Shown: positions 59,716 through 64,000 of the stretch, piece by piece
Layout: every line of letters starts with the position of its first letter
Numbering within the stretch: the stretch's first letter is position 1
Source: Halobacillus litoralis
GTDB taxonomy: Bacteria; Bacillota; Bacilli; Bacillales; Halobacillaceae
Direction of reading: 5' to 3'
DNA length: 64,000 nucleotides
NCBI RefSeq assembly: GCF_009856415.1
Contig: NZ_WMEZ01000011.1
Location: forward strand, 1 to 64,000
Program-made: the position numbers and the translations under genes
Notes under the pieces: generated by a model
The model's database searches: none
What the model was told of the DNA's origin: nothing
The model's input: the letters and a program-made list of their open reading frames with translations, nothing else

Positions 59716-59750
59716 AAAAGAAGCTCAGCACTAGGCTGAGCTTCTTTTTT
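59716..59750. terminator. bidirectional terminator
   Basis: AAAAGAAGCTCAGC pairs with GCTGAGCTTCTTTT between convergent SDR and GNAT genes. Confidence 0.9.
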
Positions 59751-60303
59751 ATTCTGCGTTTTTATAGTAGATCAAGTTGTCCGTCCATTCACCAAACTCG
59801 TGGATGAACCCTTTTCGGGTGCATTCATACACAAGACCTATGCTCTCTGCCATCTTGATGGAAGGGTCATTATCCAAATTGATATGGGCCTCGATCCGGT
59901 GGTAACTCAGTTGATCAAAAGCGATCCTTAATGCTTCAGCCACCGCTTCCTTCCCATAACCCTTCTCCCAATGCTGGTTATGGATTGCATACCCGATTCT
60001 TCCCCACTGGAAGTCATATCTTACTAAAGTAGAGAAATCAATCATTCCCACGTGGGTTTGATCTCCTTTTAGAAAAACAGCGAAGATATACGCGGTATCC
60101 TCCATCGCTAACTGTTGGTGTTTCTCCACCAGCTCATCAAACCATTCTTTCGTACAAACACTCATATCAAGACGGCCTTCATCATGACGGCGCTTTGACG
60201 GAAAACGACCCTCATATCCTTGAAGCCAGCTTTCATAATCGCTTTTCTCAAGCGGTCTAATGACCAATCTTTCTGTTTCTGAACCAAACGTTAATGTTTC
60301 CAA
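59749..60303 (-). CDS. GNAT family acetyltransferase (RimJ/RimL-like)
   Basis: 184 residues. TERLVIRPLEKSDYESW at the start; acetyl-CoA binding block NQHWEKGYGKEAVAEALRIAF followed by RIEAHINLDNDPSIKMAESIG. Might acetylate a protein N-terminus or a small amine. Start TTG 60,303 behind AGGGGGAAAGGG; the open frame runs 15 codons further into a hydrophobic stretch that is not part of the family. Confidence 0.85.
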   Translation of the reverse strand: METLTFGSETERLVIRPLEKSDYESWLQGYEGRFPSKRRHDEGRLDMSVCTKEWFDELVEKHQQLAMEDTAYIFAVFLKGDQTHVGMIDFSTLVRYDFQWGRIGYAIHNQHWEKGYGKEAVAEALRIAFDQLSYHRIEAHINLDNDPSIKMAESIGLVYECTRKGFIHEFGEWTDNLIYYKNAE

Positions 60304-60363
60304 ACCCTTTCCCCCTAAAAAAAGAGTGAGAAACCAAAATGATTTCACACCCGTTTGTCTATC

Positions 60364-61023
60364 TTATTGATCTTCTTCCACATCGTCTTCGTTCAGTGGA
60401 TAATGCTTAAGGAAATAAACAAGCGCCTGTAGCTCGATGGCAAGATCGATATGGTGGACCCTGACATTCGACGGCACACTGATTCTTGCTGGTGTAAAGT
60501 TGAGGATTCCGGAAATCCCCGCTTTCACAAGCCTGTCCGCAATCCCTTGAGCGGCAGATGACGGAACCGTGAGAATGGCAACAGAAATGTCGCCTAGTTT
60601 TTCCTCTAAATCGTCAATGTGCTCGACACCGACGCCACCCACCTCAGACCCGATCCGCTCCTCGTTCGCATCGAAGGCGATTTCGATCTTCGTATTGTTG
60701 TTTTTCGTGAAGTTATAGTTCAAGAAAGCCGTCCCCAGATTTCCGACACCAATCAAAGCGACACGTGTCGTTTCATCCTGGTCCAGGGTCTTTCTGAAAA
60801 AGGAGAGCAAATACTCGACGTTGTAGCCGTACCCTTTTTTCCCGAGTGCTCCGAAATAGGAAAAATCGCGGCGGATCGTCGCTGAATCGACTTTGACCGC
60901 ATCGCTAAGTTCCTTCGAAGACACACGCAGTTTGCCCTGGGTATGAAGGTTGTTCAAAAAGCGATAATAGAGCGGCAGCCGCTTCGCTGTCGCCTGTGGA
61001 ATCTTCGTTTGTTCGATATCCAT
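60364..61023 (-). CDS. rex: redox-sensing transcriptional repressor Rex
   Basis: 219 residues. Winged helix (about 15-80, [26 protein letters not shown] in two parts), NAD(H)-binding Rossmann domain with [12 protein letters not shown] near 93, and the C-terminal swap helix ([12 protein letters not shown]). Represses fermentation and respiration genes until NADH rises. ATG 61,023 is 10 bases after AAAGGAG; a GTG two codons earlier is possible. 15 bases after moaC, as in B. subtilis. Confidence 0.95.
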   Translation of the reverse strand: MDIEQTKIPQATAKRLPLYYRFLNNLHTQGKLRVSSKELSDAVKVDSATIRRDFSYFGALGKKGYGYNVEYLLSFFRKTLDQDETTRVALIGVGNLGTAFLNYNFTKNNNTKIEIAFDANEERIGSEVGGVGVEHIDDLEEKLGDISVAILTVPSSAAQGIADRLVKAGISGILNFTPARISVPSNVRVHHIDLAIELQALVYFLKHYPLNEDDVEEDQ

Positions 61024-61038
61024 TAGCACCGGACTCCT

Positions 61039-61521
61039 TTATCTGTTTCTCGTATAGTCGCCGTTTTTCCCGCCTGTTTTTTCTTTCAAATAGGTCGGGC
61101 CGATGACCATCCCTTTATCTAACGCTTTACACATGTCGTAAACCGTGAGGGCTGTGGCTGAAGCAGCCGTTAGCGCTTCCATTTCCACCCCTGTGCTCCC
61201 CTTCGTCTTCACAGAAACCTCGATGTTCAATGTCGGCTGGTCTTCTGTTTCCCAATCGAAGGATACATCAATGCCTTTTAATGACAACGGATGACACATC
61301 GGAATCCAGTCGGACGTCTTTTTTGCTGCCATGATGCCTGCCACCTGGGCCACGGATAGTACGTCCCCTTTTCCGATCTCATGGTTGGTGATTTTATGAT
61401 AAATCTCTTCGTTCACTTGTACACTTGTTGCTGCGACGGCCGTCCGTACGGAATCTTTTTTGTCTGATATATCCACCATACGGGCGCGGCCCTGGTCATT
61501 AAAATGACTGAATTCCGCCAT
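61039..61521 (-). CDS. moaC: cyclic pyranopterin monophosphate synthase MoaC
   Basis: 160 residues, EC 4.6.1.17, second step of molybdenum cofactor synthesis. Conserved blocks: [25 protein letters not shown] (active-site His), and [23 protein letters not shown] in two parts, with the catalytic lysine near the end. ATG behind GGGGTAGAAGAAA. Forms an operon with rex and diverges from the ABC-F gene. Confidence 0.95.
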   Translation of the reverse strand: MAEFSHFNDQGRARMVDISDKKDSVRTAVAATSVQVNEEIYHKITNHEIGKGDVLSVAQVAGIMAAKKTSDWIPMCHPLSLKGIDVSFDWETEDQPTLNIEVSVKTKGSTGVEMEALTAASATALTVYDMCKALDKGMVIGPTYLKEKTGGKNGDYTRNR

Positions 61522-61681
61522 TTTCTTCTACCCCTTTTTGTTAACTGTACTGATTGAAACACTACTCTTATTCTACCAAAAAATCAAACGGAAGTCGTTA
61601 AAGATTTCACATACTTCAGGAGCATTGTGTTGCTAGGGGACGCGCCTATGAGATACACTGATTTTATTGAGGTGAAACGAC

Positions 61682-63616
61682 ATGATTCTCATGCAATTGA
61701 ACCAATTGACGAAGCGTTTCGGCGCCGAGTTGATTTTATCGAATATCAAATTGGAAGTACAGATGAACGACCGGATCGCCATCGTCGGTCGGAACGGAGC
61801 AGGAAAATCGACCTTGCTCAAAATGATGGCTGGTGAAATGAGCCACGATGAGGGCAATATTTTCAAACCGAAAGAAACCACGATGGGCTACCTGGCCCAA
61901 AATACAGGGCTGCAGTCAGAGGAAACCATTTGGAACGAGATGGAGAAGGTGTTTGAACACCTGAAGGACCTGGAGAAAGAACTCCGCTCCATGGAAGTGC
62001 AGATGGCGGACCCCGACCTACTCGACGACCAGAAACGCTACCAGCAGCTGTTAGCGGATTATGATCGCAAACAGGAATACTTCAAGACGGCTGGCGGTTA
62101 TCAGTATGAAGCAGATATCCGCGGCGTGTTGAACGGGTTGAATTTCAAAAACTTCAACTGGGATACACCGATCAACTCCTTGAGTGGCGGACAGAAAACG
62201 CGCCTCGCGCTCGGAAAGCTGCTGCTCACAAGTCCGGATGTCCTCATCCTCGATGAGCCGACGAACCACTTGGACATCGATACACTGAGCTGGCTTGAAG
62301 GGTACCTGCAAGGCTATCAAGGAGCTGTGGTCATCGTCTCCCACGACCGCTATTTCCTGGACAAGATCGTCAACACTGTCTACGAAATCGCGTTTCAATC
62401 ATCGAAGCGATACCACGGCAACTACAGCGACTATTTGAAAAAGAAAGAAGCGGACTATGAGCAGGAACTCAAACGCTTTGAAAAGCAGCAGGAAGAAATC
62501 AAGCGGATGGAAGATTTCATTCAGAAGAACATCGTCCGGGCGACGACAAGTAAAAGAGCACAAAGCCGCCGCAAGCAGCTGGAGAAAATGGACAAGCTTG
62601 AAAAGCCGAAGGACGACAACCAATCGGCGAAGTTCAGCTTTCAGACAGCGAAACGAAGCGGTAACGATGTGCTGAAGCTGCGCAACTATGCGTTCCGTTA
62701 CGATGACAGCAAGGACTACCTATTCGATCATGTATCCCTTGATTTGAACCGTGGCGACTCTGTGGCACTTGTCGGACCGAACGGTGTCGGAAAAACGACA
62801 TTATTGAAGACGCTCATCGGAGATTTGGAACAGTCGAAAGGTGAAAAGCTGATCGGAATGAACGTGCAAATCGGTTATTACGATCAGGAGCAGACAAAGC
62901 TGAACTCGACGAAAACAGTCTTGAACGAGCTCTGGGACGAATATCCGATGAAAAACGAAAAGGATATCCGCACCATCCTCGGCAACTTCCTTTTCTCAGG
63001 AGAAGATGTGCTGAAGCCTGTCTCCGCGCTCAGTGGTGGCGAAAAAGCGAGACTGTCCTTAGCAAAATTGATGATGCAGGAAGCGAACTTTTTGATTCTC
63101 GATGAGCCGACCAACCACCTGGATCTTGATAGTAAGGAAGTGTTGGAAGCAGCGCTTGTGGATTATCCAGGCACCCTTTTATTTGTTTCCCACGACCGTT
63201 ACTTTATCAACAAGATTGCGACACAGGTTGTGGAAATGAATCCTGAAGAGACCCGCCTGTTCCTTGGTGATTATGATTACTATGTTGATAAGAAGCGGGA
63301 AGAGTACGAGCTGCAGCAAATCGAGGAAGCAGAACGACTCCAGAACGAACCGAAGCAGCAGGAAGTGCAGCAGAAGAACAGCTTTGAAGAAGACAAAGCT
63401 GCCAAGCGTGAAGAACGCAAGAAAAACCGCCGCATTGCTGAGATTGAAGAAGAGATCGAACAGCTGGAAGCGAGACTCGAAGAAAACGAAGAACTCCTCT
63501 GTGACCCTGACATCTATCAGGACCACGAAAGGTCATTGGAAATCACAGAAGACAACACCCAGCTCCAAACCCAACTCGAAGCCCTCATGGAAGAATGGGA
63601 AACCCTCCATGACTGA
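61682..63616 (+). CDS. ydiF: ABC-F family ATPase (YdiF-like)
   Basis: 644 residues, two ABC domains and no membrane helices. Walker A GRNGAGKST at 36-44 and GPNGVGKTT in the second half; signatures LSGGQKTRL and LSGGEKARL; both with LDEPTNHLD. A charged interdomain linker (about 260-310) would reach the ribosomal P site, and a long coiled-coil tail (about 560-640) follows. ABC-F proteins rescue or tune ribosomes and some give antibiotic resistance. ATG behind GAGGTGAAACGAC. Terminator at 63,630-63,680. Confidence 0.93.
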   Translation: MILMQLNQLTKRFGAELILSNIKLEVQMNDRIAIVGRNGAGKSTLLKMMAGEMSHDEGNIFKPKETTMGYLAQNTGLQSEETIWNEMEKVFEHLKDLEKELRSMEVQMADPDLLDDQKRYQQLLADYDRKQEYFKTAGGYQYEADIRGVLNGLNFKNFNWDTPINSLSGGQKTRLALGKLLLTSPDVLILDEPTNHLDIDTLSWLEGYLQGYQGAVVIVSHDRYFLDKIVNTVYEIAFQSSKRYHGNYSDYLKKKEADYEQELKRFEKQQEEIKRMEDFIQKNIVRATTSKRAQSRRKQLEKMDKLEKPKDDNQSAKFSFQTAKRSGNDVLKLRNYAFRYDDSKDYLFDHVSLDLNRGDSVALVGPNGVGKTTLLKTLIGDLEQSKGEKLIGMNVQIGYYDQEQTKLNSTKTVLNELWDEYPMKNEKDIRTILGNFLFSGEDVLKPVSALSGGEKARLSLAKLMMQEANFLILDEPTNHLDLDSKEVLEAALVDYPGTLLFVSHDRYFINKIATQVVEMNPEETRLFLGDYDYYVDKKREEYELQQIEEAERLQNEPKQQEVQQKNSFEEDKAAKREERKKNRRIAEIEEEIEQLEARLEENEELLCDPDIYQDHERSLEITEDNTQLQTQLEALMEEWETLHD

Positions 63617-63629
63617 TAACTGACAGAAA

Positions 63630-63680
63630 CAGGTGTACCAGACCATCCATTATATGGATGACCTGGTACACTATTTTTTT
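63630..63680 (+). terminator. terminator after the ABC-F gene
   Basis: GTGTACCAG...ATCCAT pairs with ATGGAT...CTGGTACAC, followed by CTATTTTTTT. Confidence 0.88.
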
Positions 63681-63971
63681 CCACAGTTATAAAGTTTAAT
63701 TGATATCTACTTTTAAGGATGAATATAAAGTTCATGCATAAGCTTGTATGAATGCTGATTCAGTATCCACATAGTTTTCAACAGTTGAATAGCTTTATTA
63801 ACAGTTTTCAACAGGGTTATGCACATTATCCACATTTTTAAACAGACTTATCCACAAAAATGGTACCGTTTTCTTTCCTGTTTCTACTTATCCACTACTC
63901 GTTTATCCACTGTATGTTTATACACATGTGGATAGTTACCTTTCTTTTGATGAATACCTCACTTATACACA
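63677..63971. promoter_or_regulatory. DnaA-box cluster outside oriC
   Basis: Five perfect TTATNCACA boxes on the plus strand: 63,817 (G), 63,826 (C), 63,848 (C), 63,918 (A) and 63,963 (A); the first two are contiguous. One-mismatch boxes lie at 63,677 (TTTTCCACA), 63,763 (GTATCCACA), 63,888 and 63,903 (TTATCCACT), and on the minus strand at 63,927. TTTTCAACA occurs at 63,776 and 63,806. Nearly all face the same way. From memory, B. subtilis has such a cluster between gcp and ydiF, the same interval as here. It probably titrates DnaA rather than starting replication. Confidence 0.85.
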
Positions 63972-64000
63972 TCCCTTAGAAAAAGGGAAAAGCTCTCCTT

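Noticed and set aside
63677-63971. Chromosomal origin of replication
   Set aside because: Many DnaA boxes are present, but dnaA, dnaN, recF and rpmH are absent, no A/T-rich unwinding element stands out, and the neighbours match the B. subtilis ydiF region far from oriC.

Overview
The window looks like the chromosome of a moderately halophilic, spore-forming member of the Bacillaceae (Halobacillus/Virgibacillus-like). The reasons are a GerA-type germination operon, choline-to-glycine-betaine genes, two BCCT osmolyte carriers (one behind a SigB-type promoter), HrcA/CIRCE-type groESL control, and a ydiF-moaC-rex ... ydiK-ydiL-groES-groEL gene order like that of Bacillus subtilis. This identification is inference; no rRNA is present.

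Layout. 0-4.2 kb: a possible tiny minus-strand gene, then ppsR-ppdK (pyruvate phosphate dikinase and its regulator). 4.3-7.6 kb: betB-betA, making glycine betaine from choline. 7.8-8.4 kb: two small possible coat-related ORFs. 8.6-12.7 kb: a germinant-receptor operon in the order D-like, B, A, C. 13.2-20.2 kb: a broken SDR gene, a general-stress flavin-type protein, a secreted M28 aminopeptidase, DegV, BCCT transporter 1 and an endonuclease I family nuclease. 20.5-54.1 kb: an accessory island (see below). 54.1-63.6 kb: groEL-groES, ydiL, ydiK, a drug-efflux MFS, an SDR, a GNAT, rex, moaC and an ABC-F protein. 63.7-64.0 kb: a dense cluster of DnaA boxes.

The main finding is the architecture of the island. 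The last 15-18 bases of groEL (codons for ..MGGMM-stop) recur as a core at five places: 20,537, 22,889, 26,276, 47,081 and the real groEL end at 54,101. To the left of the core at sites C, D and E lies one conserved arm: a hairpin terminator, CCAGTCA boxes and an A/T-rich tail. Site B has a diverged version of it. To the right at sites A, B and D lies another conserved arm of about 135 bp with an inverted repeat, ending in two CCAGTCA boxes. This is what tandem site-specific insertion into the 3' end of groEL would leave, as four cassettes of about 2.4, 3.4, 20.8 and 7.0 kb. No integrase gene is visible in any cassette. The left flank of site A carries a groEL-type stop (TAA) and a strong terminator, so it is probably the original chromosomal side.

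Cargo. Cassette A-B: a two-subunit ThrE-type exporter plus IS21 and IS91 scars. Cassette B-C: an MntA/HepT (type VII) toxin-antitoxin pair, a DHFR-like reductase and a WYL regulator broken by an amber stop. Cassette C-D: a whole myo-inositol catabolic operon (iolR-B-D-T-G-H-I-J-S-[membrane protein]-C-A-E) with cre-like sites and phased direct repeats, plus a tautomerase, a LysE exporter, a MerR regulator and an SDR. Cassette D-E: an MFS/TetR/BCCT unit with paired TetR-type operators, an Lrp/metallo-hydrolase pair, and a rearranged, partly deleted copy of the native 13.2-16.5 kb region (intact SDR, tail of the stress protein, tail of the M28 peptidase). The intact SDR sits in the island, while its near-identical native partner is a pseudogene.
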